64,000 nt of DNA from Mastigamoeba balamuthi (Eukaryota > Evosea > Mastigamoebida > Mastigamoebidae), in NCBI GenBank assembly GCA_902651635.1, contig CACRSC010000010.1, positions 1,072,405 to 1,136,404 of the forward strand, read 5' to 3'. The notes below the pieces were generated by a model. The model was not told the origin of the DNA and ran no database searches. It was given only the letters and a program-made list of their open reading frames with translations. Below, in pieces: positions 38,926 to 49,284 of this stretch. The translations under genes and the position numbers were made by a program. Numbering within the stretch: the stretch's first letter is position 1; each line of letters begins with the position of its first letter.

Positions 38926-41669
38926 TTAGCGGAAGTGGCGCCCGCCTCCGGTGGAGCGCCTGTCCGGCGCCATCGCCGCCTGGCTGTCCTTCATGATCTT
39001 GTTCTGGATGCGCTTGCCGTAGGGCGTGTTCCTCAGAACCGACAGGTGCGGGTTAATCGCTTCCACCAGCTTCTTGTGCTGCACCGGATCTGTGCGTGTT
39101 TTCGCAACAAGAAAGGGAGGTCAGACGCGCCCCCTTGAAAAAAGAAAGACGCCGGGGGTTATCTCGCCTGCATAAGAGAGCGCCGTCTGTATGACGTAAT
39201 TGGCGAAGGGGTCCTGGAGGATCGAGGCCATGTCCTGGTACTCTATCATCTCCTGGATGATCGACACGCGCGCCTCGGTCTCGTTGGACTGAATGATCTT
39301 CTCGACGACGTTGGAGCTGAACTTCTGCATCGAGAGCTCGATGAAGTGGCCCTTGAGCCTCGCCGAGAGGCCCTTGGCGAGGCCCTCGATCGGCAGGTCG
39401 AGCACGTACTGCACGACGTAGTTGCCGAAGGGGTCCTGCACGAGCGGCAGCGCGTTCTTGACGATCTCGGCGACGAGCTGGAGCTTCTGCTGCGGCGACG
39501 CGTAGTCGATGCAGCGCTGCAGCACGCAGCAGCCGTGCCTGTGCGTCGCCACGTCGACGATGCGCCCGTTCTCGCTCACGGCGTCGTAGATGAACTGGTT
39601 GTCGGCGGCCGAGAGCTGGTGCAGGCAGCGCTGGATCACGTGGTTGCCGTTGAGGTCCTGGATCAGCGGCACGACGCTGCCCTTGAGCGCCTCGCGCACG
39701 ATTTCTATCTCCGCCGGCGTCTTGAGGTGCTCGACGAGCTTCTGCACCGCGCGCGTGCCGTGCATGTTGACCGAGATGCGCACGAGGTCCTTGGCGATCG
39801 TCTGCACGATCTGCAGGCGCTGCCACTCGGTGCAGTGCTCGATCAGCTTCTGGCACAGGTAGTTGCCGAACGGGTCCGCCATCAGGTGCGCCGTGTGCTC
39901 GACAATCTCGTTGAAGATCATCCCGATGACCTCGGGGTCGCCCTCGTCGATCTGCTTCTGCAGGTACCGGCACCCGTGCTGGTCCCTGCACATCGCGAAG
40001 ATCTGCCCCGCCAGCTGGCCCACCTCGGGGTACTGCCGGGCGCCCTCGTCCGCGCCCGCCGCCCCCGTGGCGCCCGACGCCAGCACGATGCTGCTCGCGG
40101 CCCCGCTCGGCGCCGACGTCCGCGACCCGGGCCGCGTGTACCACTGCGACTGCGGCGAGGGCCCCCGGACGGGGCTCGTCTGCGCGTGGTGGTCCTCGCC
40201 GGGCGCCTCGTGCAGGTACTTGCAGCGGTCGCCGCGCGTGCAGTAGCCCTGCAGGAAGAACTTGCAGACCTGCGACGAGTTGGACCCCGCCGTCGACCTC
40301 GGGCGCCGCCCGCGCCCGTACATGTCGTCCTCGCTCGGCAGCGTCGTCGGCATCGAGAACCTGCTGCTCCCCACGCCCGCCGCCGCGGCCGCGGCCGCCA
40401 GCGCGGGCGCGATCATCGGCGGGCGGTTCGCGGGCGCGTGCGTCGTGAGCTGCCCGGGGGCCCCGAGCTGCAGCTGCGCCATCTGCTGCTGCAGCGCCTG
40501 CATCTGCTGCATCGGCGGCAGCGACATGCGCTGCTGCTGCTGCATCTGCTGCATCGGCGGCGGCGCCGCGGCGGCCGCGCAGCAGCGCGCGTCGTCGAGG
40601 GCGAACGGCGACTCGGTGTCCTCGAGCACAAGCGACGCCACCTTGCGCGGCAGCGGCGAGTACATCGGGCTGCTGCTGTCCAGCGGGCTCGTGGCGTCGC
40701 TGCGCAGCCACCTCTGCTGCCAGTCGGGCAGCGCCGAGGGGCGCGGGTACGCCGCAGAGGGTCGCGGCATCCCCTGGGCCCCCGGCGCGCACTGCATCGG
40801 CGGCATCTGCATCACCGGGGCCCGCGAGGGCGGCGCCGAGAGCCTCTGGGGCATCTGCTCCGCCTGCTGCTGGCGCGCCAGCTGCTGCGGCAGCGACAGC
40901 CCGTCGCGGCCGTCCACGAGCTCGGTCCCCAGCAGGAACGGCTGCGGCGGGTGCGTATTAATATCTTGGCGGGGTGGATTATTCGCGCCCTTGTGCGGAA
41001 ATAAGACCCGAAACATCAATCGCTTCTGTCTTGGAACTCCCGACTCGGATTGAAAGCGACGTGGGTATGTGTGCGTTGTTCCCGGACAAGTGGGGGAGGA
41101 GGGGAGGAGGAGAAGGAAATATCGTGTGCTTTTCTTTACAGAAATCCGGCAGAGAAATGGCAATTGTCTGACCTGAGTCTCGAGCGGAGGCGGCAGGCGC
41201 TCCTTGTTCTGCTGGCTGTTGTAGAATTCGTAGTAGTTGGCGTCGCACCGGATGTCCTGCGTCATGTTTCGTGTGCCTGTGAGTTAAAAATAAAACCGCC
41301 GGAGACCCAGCCAGCCGCGCAATTACGTGGCGCCCGCGCTCCCGCGTCCACGGCGCCGCCGCCCCGGTCGCCTCCTCGGAGGGGGGCCAGGGGCGGGTAG
41401 AGAGAGGAGAGGGCAGCAGGGAGGAGGGAGCGCACAGAGAACATCATGTACTCCTCGGCCCTGAAGGCGAAGAGCCCGTCCCTCGTGAGCGTCACCTGTG
41501 CGCGGGGGGGCGTCAGAGGAGGGGGAGGAGGTCCGCGCGTGTAGGGGGGGGGAGCAGGGCAACGCACGGGCGGCGCAGACGTGGAGCGCTCGGGCACGTC
41601 GGGGGCAGCGGGGGAGGCCTCGGGAGCCTCGGCGGCCAGGGCGCGTGGCCGCATCAGCTCGCTGCTCAT
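38926..41669 (-). CDS. Pumilio-family RNA-binding protein with a CCCH zinc finger
   Basis: Exons 41669-41568, 41495-41436, 41256-41173, 40941-39168 and 39089-38926 give about 727 residues. An N-terminal part (RDGLFAFRAEEYMMFS) precedes a Gln/Met-rich linker. A CCCH finger, C-x7-C-x5-C-x3-H (CKFFLQGYCTRGDRCKYLH), lies at about 40210-40270. Eight PUF repeats follow, with cores GCRYLQKQID, GNYLCQKLIE, GTRAVQKLVE, GNHVIQRCLH, GCCVLQRCID, GNYVVQYVLD, SNVVEKIIQ and ANYVIQTAL. The last exon gives HKKLVEAINPHLSVLRNTPY and the C-terminal cap. PUF proteins bind 3' UTRs and repress or localise mRNAs in the cytoplasm. The last intron appears to start with GC; a GT alternative would alter a few residues. 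Confidence 0.93.
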
Positions 41670-42537
41670 TTGCGGGCGCGGGCTTGTGTGCTTCTCTGGG
41701 GGGAGGGGGGGAACAGGGGACACAAGGGGAAAGGAGGAGAAGTAGAGGCGGATCTATGGGAGGAGGAGTGGTGCAGGTCAGTGCATCTGTCACAACACCC
41801 GGACGCGGGGATAGCGGCACGCGCAGCGCTTCCGGCACGCGGGCGGAGGCGGGTGGTGCAGCGGGAGGCGCGGCTGTGGGCTGGCGGGCGGGCGGGAGAG
41901 GGGCGCGTACAAGGGGGCCGCGCACACGCTCGGAGCGTAGAAAGGGGTGGCGGTTGCAGAGATTGAGTCACGGAGAGGGGAAGATATTTAGCTTTTTCTC
42001 CACGGAATATCAAGTCAACAGCACCGACCGGGGCACCTCACGGCTAGTGAAGGTCTCTGGTGCCCCCCAGCGGGCTAGGAGTTTGCCGTTTTGATGCAGT
42101 GGTGCACACGGGGTTTTCCTCCCCGCAGGGAAGACGTGCGGCCGGGGCGGACACGCGGGAGCATGCGTGCGGGCTGCGTATGGTTAGTTGGCAGAACATA
42201 AACCAACGAGCTGCCGCCCAATGGCCCCCAGCACATTCAAATGACTGAATAAAACTGTTAGAAATTCCATTTCTTGTTCCTCCCCGCCCTGCCCACGGAG
42301 AGCCTCCGCCGCGCGGGCCTCGCCCCCGGGCCGTGCCGGGCCCCCGGGGCCATTGTGGAGCAATACCACGATATTTCCCGGATAATCGTGGATTCTCGAC
42401 AGGTGCCGCACGGAGAAACAAATATCGCACAGGTGCGGTGAGTGCGGTGCGCGCCTCTCTGTTGTGTCGACAAGCGGTGTGGCGCCAGCGGCTCGCAAAA
42501 AACCCACCACCACACACACACCCCCTCGTGACGAGCG
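41670..42537. promoter_or_regulatory. Divergent intergenic region with four AT-rich elements
   Basis: This 868-nt region separates the Pumilio start (41669, minus) from the LNR gene start (42538, plus). Elements are AGATATTT at 41982-41989, GAATATC near 42005, GATATTT at 42370-42376 and AAATATC at 42420-42426, the last two 110-170 nt before the LNR start. Long frames on both strands here are shadows without protein character. A short CA-rich run precedes 42520. Confidence 0.45.
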
Positions 42538-44790
42538 ATGACGACATCCGCCTGGTCGCTGGCGTTTGTTCTGGCGCTGGCCCTCGTCCCGTCCCCGTCT
42601 GCCGCCGACTGCGGCTCTGCGACGACGTGCGGCGCGTGCCTGCCGTCGTGCGCGTGGACGGCGGGCCTCACGTGCACGCCGCCCGTCTGCGTGGCGGCCT
42701 CGCCGCTGCCCAAGGAGACGCGCTACGCCGTCGTGGGCCCGAGCAGCGCCTCGTGCGCCAACAACTCGCTGCTGCCCAACGCGTCGTCGTCGTACTACTG
42801 TGAGTCTCTCTCGTGCTGTTCCATTTCTGCCGCCCATACCGCGCGGCGTACAAAATATCAAGCGCACAGGAATCAGTTGATTCTGCGCCGGAGAATCTCC
42901 GGGCGACGGGGGACGCTCGCTGACACAGCCGCTTGCTCGCTCTCTCCTCCCTCCCACCCTCCCCTCGCGTTGCCCCCGGTAGGCGAGATCACGAGCCCCA
43001 ACTTCGCGGACCCGGACTTTGAGCTGAACCAGCAGTGGAGAATTGACTCGTCGTCAGCCAACATCAAGAATTTCATCTGCGACAAGCGCTGCAGCACCAA
43101 GGATATGTCCGCGCGGATCTTCCACGGCTCCTGGGTGGCCTGGTTCGGCGGCACCAACTTCAGCCTCGTCACAGACAAGTACGTGCTGGGCTCTATCTCG
43201 GCCCAGACAGTCGTCCCCGCGTCGGCCACGCACCTGTCGTTCTACATGCTGCTGGAATCAGACACGTGGGACCCCAAGACGTACTTCGAGGTCTCCGTCA
43301 AGACCGGCTACGACGCCGCGGCGACGACCAGGACCGCGTACCCGCTGGTCATGTCCAGCACGGCCCGGCCCGTCACCAAAGAGTGGGTGCCCGTCGAGGT
43401 CGACATCGGCGGCTGCTTCACTGCCGGCCAGTCCGCCGAGTTCGCCTTCACGTTCTTCGAGATGCCGCGCACGTCGAGCGTCTTCATCGACTACATCAAC
43501 CTCATCAGCACCCCGCGGCGCGGGACCTGGGTCAACAGGGCGCGGTTCACGTCGGCCGCCTCGGGCTGCGCGCCCGGGTGCCTGCCGGGCGCGCAGTACG
43601 ACCAGTGGTGCGACACCGCCTGCAACACGGCCGCGTGCGGGTGGGACAGCGGCGCGTGCGCGGGCGCGACGACGACGACGACGTGCTACTCGTCGAGCAT
43701 CGCGGCGCAGTCGGTGCAGCTGCAAGCGTGCTACGGCGACGCGAGGGCGCTCTCGTGCTGCATCGACCCCGCCACCAGGCAGTGGGCCACCGACCGTGTC
43801 AACAGCATCCTGCAGCAGTCGAGCGGCTGCAACATGCCCCCCTACTGCGAGAGCGTCATCCGGGGTCTCGCCTGCGGCGTCTGCTCCGACGGCAGCGCGC
43901 TGACCATCAAGAACGGCGTCCTGCATATCTGCCCGTCGTACGTCGAGGTCGCCTGGTCCGTGTGCAAGAACCTCTACGTGCGCGCCAATGCCACGGGCGC
44001 GTGCACGCCTGTGCCCTCGAAGGACAGCTTCATGTCGCAGTTCGGCATCGTCGCCAGCAGCGACGTCAACTGCTTCAGCATGCCCGCGCCCGGGAGCAGC
44101 GACGACGAGCTGCCCGACCCGCACGACTCCAACAGGAACCTCGTCATCGGCGTCGCGGCGGGCGTCGGCGGCGGCGGCGCGCTGCTGATCGTCATCGTCG
44201 TGGCGATAGTCGTCGTCTGCATCGCCCAGCGCCGCACCCCGCACCCCACCGAGGCGCCGGCGACGATGGGGATGCCCGGCAGCGCCGACATCCTCGTGAT
44301 GGACCCCGGCAGCGTGTTCATGGTGCCGCCCGGCGACGTGCTGCTGACCGACGTCGCGGGCAACGTCATCACGGGCACCGACAACAACACCACCGCCACC
44401 GCGGTGCCGCCCCCGCCGTCGGGCAGCGGCATGGGGATGGTCGACATGTCCGCGATGCCGGTGGACATGTCGGGCGTGCCCGTCGACATGTCGGGGACGC
44501 CCATCGGGACCCCGATGATGCACATGGGCGGCATACAGATGCAGCAGATGCAGGGCATGCAGGGCATGATCCCCGTCGGCGTCATGTCGCCTGTGATGCC
44601 GCAGACGGGCATGGGCCAGATGGGCCAGATGGGTCAGATGAACCAGATGGGTCAGATGGGGCAGATGAACCAGATGGGTCAGATGGGGCAGATGAACCAG
44701 ATGGGCCAACAGATGGGGCCGGTGGGAATCGGAAGCCCACTGTACGTTCCGCCACCGCAGAGCACAGAGTCGATGGGCCCGCCGTCGTAG
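42538..44790 (+). CDS. Type I membrane protein with LNR domain, paralogue of the 1997 gene
   Basis: Two exons, 42538-42799 and 42983-44790 (intron 183 nt), give 689 residues. A signal peptide (LAFVALALVPSPSAA-like) is followed by CGSATTCGACLPSCAW, a beta domain with WVAWFGGTNFSLVTDKYVLG and ATHLSFYMLLE, and an LNR-like module WCDTACNTAACGWDSGAC. Further Cys-rich sequence precedes a transmembrane helix (VGGGGALLIVIVVAIVVVCI). The cytosolic tail is Met/Gln/Gly-rich with near-perfect repeats. It aligns end to end with the protein at 1997-3901 through the ectodomain, but has one intron instead of four. Probable cell-surface protein of unknown ligand. Confidence 0.86.
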   Translation: MTTSAWSLAFVLALALVPSPSAADCGSATTCGACLPSCAWTAGLTCTPPVCVAASPLPKETRYAVVGPSSASCANNSLLPNASSSYYCESLSCCSISAAHTARRTKYQAHRNQLILRRRISGRRGTLADTAACSLSPPSHPPLALPPVGEITSPNFADPDFELNQQWRIDSSSANIKNFICDKRCSTKDMSARIFHGSWVAWFGGTNFSLVTDKYVLGSISAQTVVPASATHLSFYMLLESDTWDPKTYFEVSVKTGYDAAATTRTAYPLVMSSTARPVTKEWVPVEVDIGGCFTAGQSAEFAFTFFEMPRTSSVFIDYINLISTPRRGTWVNRARFTSAASGCAPGCLPGAQYDQWCDTACNTAACGWDSGACAGATTTTTCYSSSIAAQSVQLQACYGDARALSCCIDPATRQWATDRVNSILQQSSGCNMPPYCESVIRGLACGVCSDGSALTIKNGVLHICPSYVEVAWSVCKNLYVRANATGACTPVPSKDSFMSQFGIVASSDVNCFSMPAPGSSDDELPDPHDSNRNLVIGVAAGVGGGGALLIVIVVAIVVVCIAQRRTPHPTEAPATMGMPGSADILVMDPGSVFMVPPGDVLLTDVAGNVITGTDNNTTATAVPPPPSGSGMGMVDMSAMPVDMSGVPVDMSGTPIGTPMMHMGGIQMQQMQGMQGMIPVGVMSPVMPQTGMGQMGQMGQMNQMGQMGQMNQMGQMGQMNQMGQQMGPVGIGSPLYVPPPQSTESMGPPS
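44611..44712. repeat. Coding tandem repeat, Met-Gly-Gln type
   Basis: Units of about 27 nt encode MGQMGQMNQ-like peptides, repeated about four times in the cytosolic tail of the LNR protein. Near-identity of units suggests recent slippage or unequal exchange. Confidence 0.85.
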
Positions 44791-44972
44791 CGTGCACAAA
44801 ACTTACACATGTTAATTCCCAATCGAAGTAACACCCCCTCTTTGCAAACAGCCCAACCATCGAGTATCACCGCTTTCGAAATGGGTTCCATCGACCGTCT
44901 TTTGCGTGTTTTTGCTCGTGTCTCGAGTGTGGAGCGCCACAGGACCTGAGCCGACACCCCAGCAGAGGCAAT

Positions 44973-45833
44973 CTACACGGACGGCTCGATCACCCTCGTC
45001 GCGAAGTCGCCGTCGGCAAACAGCTCTGGCTTGCAGGTCCACTGCTGCTTGCCCGCGGTACCCAGGCTGTTGATGCAGTTCTTGGGGCAGTAGTTGATGC
45101 ACCTGCAGCACCCCATGCACCGGCTCTGGTTCCACACAGGCACCCCGCCCGCATCCTCCACATCCAGCGCTCCGGTCGGGCACTGCCTCACGCAGAGGTG
45201 GCACCCGATGCACGCGTTCCTGTCCACGCTGATCTTGCCGACGACCCACCGCATCACCGCATCGGTCCCGAGCCACGACCCCGTGATTCCCATCAACGTC
45301 GCTCTCACTCTGGCTTCAGTCGGAGCCCTCGAGCGCAGCATCGGGGCCACCGCCTTGGCGAACTCGGCCGGCTTGTTCCTCTCGCGCGATCCCCACAGCA
45401 GCGTGCTCCCGCGCTTCTCGCCCCACACGATGTAGTTATTGGGCGCGTAGGCCGCGAACGAACCCACGACGACTGCGCCCTTGCGTCCGAGGGCGCTCGC
45501 GATGTTGGCCAGCGTCCTGCCCTCGTTGTCGCCAGCGGTGCAGAAGACGATCGCCGGTTTGCCGTTGACGGAGCTCGCGGGCAGCGCGTCGAGGAAGAGG
45601 CGCACGTCGGTGGGCTCGCGGAGACCGATCGTGGCCGAGGCCACGCCCACGGCGTCGGCCGCTGCCAGCGCGGAGACCGCAGCGTCCTGGTGGGGGTTGG
45701 GGCTCGTAATATCGACGGTCGAGGCCTCGAAGCCTTGAGCGACGAGGGCGTCGCGAAGGAGCTCTGCGATGTGCCGTGTGTTGCCTGTCAGGCTGTAGTA
45801 CAGCAGCGCAACGCGGCGGACGGGCTCGGTCAT
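44973..45833 (-). CDS. Flavodoxin - two-[4Fe-4S] ferredoxin fusion (EFR1-type)
   Basis: An intronless 286-residue frame. The N-terminal flavodoxin-like domain has the FMN phosphate loop YYSLTGNTRHIAE and ASATIGLREPTDVRLFLDAL, with FCTAGDNEGRTLANI further on. Two ferredoxin cluster motifs follow, CIGCHLCVRQCP (about 45175-45210) and CMGCCRCINYCP (about 45075-45115), each C-x2-C-x2-C-x3-C-P. Fusions of this kind occur in clostridia and other anaerobes and move electrons between flavin and iron-sulfur centres; the partners here are unknown. No mitochondrial-type targeting peptide is obvious. The lack of introns in an intron-rich neighbourhood fits acquisition from a bacterium. It marks the organism as probably anaerobic or microaerophilic. 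Confidence 0.9.
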   Translation of the reverse strand: MTEPVRRVALLYYSLTGNTRHIAELLRDALVAQGFEASTVDITSPNPHQDAAVSALAAADAVGVASATIGLREPTDVRLFLDALPASSVNGKPAIVFCTAGDNEGRTLANIASALGRKGAVVVGSFAAYAPNNYIVWGEKRGSTLLWGSRERNKPAEFAKAVAPMLRSRAPTEARVRATLMGITGSWLGTDAVMRWVVGKISVDRNACIGCHLCVRQCPTGALDVEDAGGVPVWNQSRCMGCCRCINYCPKNCINSLGTAGKQQWTCKPELFADGDFATRVIEPSV

Positions 45834-46285
45834 GACGGAACGGCAGCGAGTCTAACTATGCGCTGTGATCACTTCTCTCCGGACTGTTTTATATGATTGC
45901 CTGGATCCAGAGGCAGGTGCTCGTTGGCACAGGGATATGATGGGGTGGACGAGTCACGCCTGCCCAAAGACGGAAGGCTTCGCGGAAAAGCGACCTTTTT
46001 TCATCCAAGTGCAAATCTGCCAGATTATCTGCCGTTCTCCCTTTTTCTGCGATGTTGATGTGGCTGGGCCCAAGGCAGGCCACCCGCTTTTCGTCCCAAG
46101 CATCATTCCCCAGAGCCTGGGATATTTGGGCTGTGCTGCAGGGGCCACCAGGTGGCCGGCTGAGACAAAGACAACGTGTTGCTACTCTATGCAAGTCTCC
46201 CAGCGGCTGCCACAACCGGCAAGAGGGGGGGCAGGACACTGCCAGCCGCCAGAGGGCGCAGAGAGAAAGCAGGCGTCGGCCCTGC
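45834..46285. other. Intergenic, 5' of the flavodoxin-ferredoxin gene
   Basis: This 452-nt stretch lies between the flavodoxin-ferredoxin start and the RPN9 stop. A GATATTT near 46123 matches the recurrent element but is about 290 nt from the start codon. No gene is supported. Confidence 0.35.
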
Positions 46286-47680
46286 TCAGACAGCGACCTC
46301 GTCGGCGAAGCGGACGAGGGTGGACTGGACGTTGGCGATGGCCTCGGCCCAGGCGTCCATGCGGCCGACCATGGCCTCGAGCTGCGAGCGCTCCAGCACG
46401 CGCGGCTGCACCCACGAGATGGCGACGACCTGGGCGACCTCGTCGATCGACCCGCGGACGAGCCCCAGCGCCAGCGCGCGCATGACCAGCAGCTCGACGT
46501 CGCCGGGGCGGACGCCCGTGGCCTCGGCGACCTGCGCGAAGGTCAGCAGCTGCGCCTGCGTCTGCGCGGGGCGGCGGAAGACGAGCTCCATCAGCGCCAG
46601 TATCGCGACCTTCTCGCGCAGCAGCTGCTCCGACCCGCGCAGCGCCGGGTACGCCGCGAGCCTCGCGCCCGCGTCGGCCGCCAGCGCCGCGTTGAGCGCC
46701 GCCGTGTCGCCGCGGTTGACCGCGCGCAGCACGGCGACGAGCCACGCGCCGTCGGGGGCGGCGGCCTCGAGCTCGCGGACGATGGGGTGGCCCAGCAGCT
46801 CGCCAAAGTTGTAGACAGAGCGCGAGACGGCCGCCGCGACGCCCAGCGACGACGCCAGCGCGCGCTGCTCGGCCGCGTCCATCTCGGCCAGCGACGCGAA
46901 GCCCAGGTAGGCGACGCCCGCGCGGTAGAACTCGTCCGCGTCGCCGCGCTCGCGGTGGAACTCGGTGCGCAGCCTGTGGTACTGCGCCAGCGCCGCCGCG
47001 GCCACCACGCAGGCCGCCGCGCTGTCCGCAGAGCCCGCCGCGCTCGAGGCGTCGGGCGCCAGCGCCGCGATGCCCAGCTCCGTCTCGGCCGACTCCATCG
47101 CCGCCTTGGCGCCCGCCAGCGCCTCGCCGCGCGCCGCCGCGGGGTCGTGCAGGCGCAGCAGCCCCACCGTCGCCAGCGCCAGCACGTGGGCGTCGCGCGA
47201 CGACCGCACTTTGCTCTCAAACGCCTCGAAGAACTTGCGCGCCGCGCTCCGGTCTGCAGACCTGCGTAAGGGGGCGGGTGGGGGAGGGTGGGGCGGAGGG
47301 GGGGCCCTGCGGGTACCCGAGTACTGGGCGCTGACGGCGATGGCGAACTGGACGAGGCTGAGGTGGTTGAGGCGCTGCTCAAACTCGCGCACAAAGTGCT
47401 CGTAGAGCGACACCAGGTCGAACTTCTTCCCGGCGGCTGCGCGCAGCAGCGCCTCGGTCAGCTGGTGCCAGAGCCTGGGGGCGCGGGTTGTGAGTTGCTT
47501 GGCGCGGGGGGGCGCTCGTTTGTTGGCGATGTTTGTGGGGGTTTTTGATTATTCAGATTGGATTGGGCGGGGGGGGCTTTTCGAGATTCACTTGCGCGAG
47601 TAGAGCGACTCGAACTCGGAGAGCTCGGCGAGCAGCTCCGGGTGCGCGCGCTTCTGTGAGTCGAGGTAGCTGAGCGCCAT
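46286..47680 (-). CDS. rpn9: 26S proteasome regulatory subunit RPN9 (PSMD13)
   Basis: Exons 47680-47592, 47474-47317 and 47253-46286 give 404 residues; the introns are 117 and 63 nt. The splices restore conserved sequence: SRK-LWHQLTEALL (human KKLWHQLT), SLYEHFVREFEQRLNHLSL and AQYS-DRSAARKFFEAF. The body carries VYNFGELLGHPIVREL and the PCI domain end with LTFAQVAEATGV, VELLVMRALALGLVRGSIDE and WVQPRVL. RPN9 is a PCI-domain scaffold of the proteasome lid in cytosol and nucleus. It is about 30 residues longer than human PSMD13, through Ala-rich insertions in the middle helices. Confidence 0.93.
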
Positions 47681-47923
47681 GGTGGTTGCCCCGCGTGTGG
47701 TGCTTTCGAGCGGTCTTCGTGAGAAACAAACAAAAGATCGTTGTCCCCCGTAGAAGATTTGCAAATCTTCATTTTCGAGCGCCAAACACATGGAGAGGAC
47801 AATTGAATCTATCGCCCAAAACTGGGTCGACCAAACGAGCGCTCTCTTCAGCGCATATCCCAAACGTTGCACCGCTATCTGCTGGAACATCTATGTATTG
47901 CCGATTGAATTCAAAGCCGGTTT

Positions 47924-48760
47924 TTACATTGAAACTGCACGCGAAACTCGCACTCCCGAATCGGGCTGCTCGCTTTTTGCTTCGATGGACGCGAGGCACT
48001 TGGCGATGTAGGTGAACCGGGCCGTGTCCGACAAGCACGACGTGTGCTCGTCTTGCTTGCACCCCGGGGCGCTCCTGGACCTCTGCGAGCAGCACTTCCA
48101 GTAGACGCCCGTGGGCTCGGGCCCCGGGCCCTCCCACAGGTCCCACTCGCCCGGGTGCCTCGTGCACGTCTTGCCCTCGAGCCTCCTGAACGTCCTCCCG
48201 CACCAGCTGCTGGTGCACTTGCGCGGCACCGCGAACTCGAAGCACAGGCGGCGCCAGTGCCCTCGCTCGGGGCCCTCGGCGTGCGCGGGCCACGCGGCCA
48301 GCAGCGCCTGCGCCTGCGAGCGCTGCTCCGAGTCCCACCGCGGCCCGCGGGCGTCGTTCTCCAGCGCGCTGCGCCAGAGGCCGTCGCAGCCGCGGACCAG
48401 CTCGTACCAGAGCCTGCACACGCGCGACGCCCTGCAGAGGTCCGCGATGCCGAGCTGCCCCAGAACCCGCTCGCAGACCTGCGTAGGCGCGTCCGCGAGA
48501 AAACCCTCGAGCGTCGAAATGTCCGCGGATTCGCCCAGTCCGCCGCAAACGAGCTCCGCCCCGAGCTTGCGCGCGGGGGGCGCTGCTGTGGGGCACCGGG
48601 GGCAGTCGCCCAGCGGGTCGCTGCTGGACGCGGGGGGCTGCGACTGGGCGGCGACAGCGGGGCACGGGGCCAGAGAGACGTCGATGTCGGGCGAGGTCTG
48701 CACCGCCGCCGACTTGCGGGGGTAGCGCCTGTGGGACACGTGCGTGTGGATGTTGCCCAT
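47924..48760 (-). CDS. F-box protein with a CHORD-like Cys/His tail
   Basis: An intronless 278-residue frame. A disordered N-terminus is followed by an F-box (LEGFLADAPTQVCERVLGQL, IADLCRASRVCRLWYELVRG, CDGLWRSALE). Next comes a helical stretch and then a Cys/His region, CTSSWCGRTFRRLEGKTCTR, then HPGEWDLW, YWKCCSQRS, GCKQDEHTSC. Its spacing resembles CHORD zinc-binding modules (C-G-F ... C-x2-HPG ... W-CC ... GC-x3-H). An F-box would recruit SKP1 and cullin-1, so the CHORD-like part may be the substrate or cofactor side. The CHORD comparison is by pattern only. Confidence 0.7.
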   Translation of the reverse strand: MGNIHTHVSHRRYPRKSAAVQTSPDIDVSLAPCPAVAAQSQPPASSSDPLGDCPRCPTAAPPARKLGAELVCGGLGESADISTLEGFLADAPTQVCERVLGQLGIADLCRASRVCRLWYELVRGCDGLWRSALENDARGPRWDSEQRSQAQALLAAWPAHAEGPERGHWRRLCFEFAVPRKCTSSWCGRTFRRLEGKTCTRHPGEWDLWEGPGPEPTGVYWKCCSQRSRSAPGCKQDEHTSCLSDTARFTYIAKCLASIEAKSEQPDSGVRVSRAVSM

Positions 48761-49284
48761 CGGTGACCGACAGAGATGCGTTGTGGTGGGCAGAGATTCG
48801 CTTGAAGCGTGATGAGGGCCGGTTCACTAATGAGTTCCGTTCACATAACGAAAGCTGAACGAATCAGGAAAAATTGATTCGTTGCTCAGCTGGCGGCCGC
48901 ACAGAGAGGCTACTCTGCCAGCCTCTGCCGAGATGCTGCAGCCCTCTGCTGGTACTCTGCCGAGGTGGAAATGCCGACGGACGCCGGTATTGAAGTCTCA
49001 GCCACGGCAGAAATGTCAACGATGTTCAGCGTGATTCGGATTCAGGGTTTTCCTGGTGCAGTGATGTCCCTGCCGGGGAAAAGGTGCGCTCTCAGGGGTG
49101 GTGTGCTGGCGCATGACCCCATTAGGGAGTTGAGCCCACACTGCGGGAATCTTCAGGATATTTTTTGTCCTTTTGTGCGTTTTCCCGGCTGTCTTTGTGT
49201 GCCCACCCCCCCAGTCTTCGTTCAGTACTTTTTCCACACACTACCGAACGCGCACTTGCGACCCGCAGCGAACCGCACGCACCC
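48761..49284. other. Divergent intergenic region
   Basis: This 524-nt region is shared by the F-box gene (48760, minus) and the membrane protein gene (49285, plus). GATATTTT at 49158-49165 lies 120 nt before the latter. No gene is supported. Confidence 0.4.

Noticed and set aside
39053-40792. 579-residue minus-strand frame
   Set aside because: Overlaps the PUF repeats in another frame; the PUF frame is unmistakable.
41257-41265. ATG at 41265 as the start of the Pumilio protein
   Set aside because: It falls inside an intron when the CGCAG acceptor at 41257 is used; the upstream exons (41669 on) give a better N-terminus with RDGLFAFRAEEY.
41680-42957. Long frames on both strands between the Pumilio and LNR genes
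   Set aside because: No motifs, no splice logic, and they overlap promoter-type elements; treated as intergenic.
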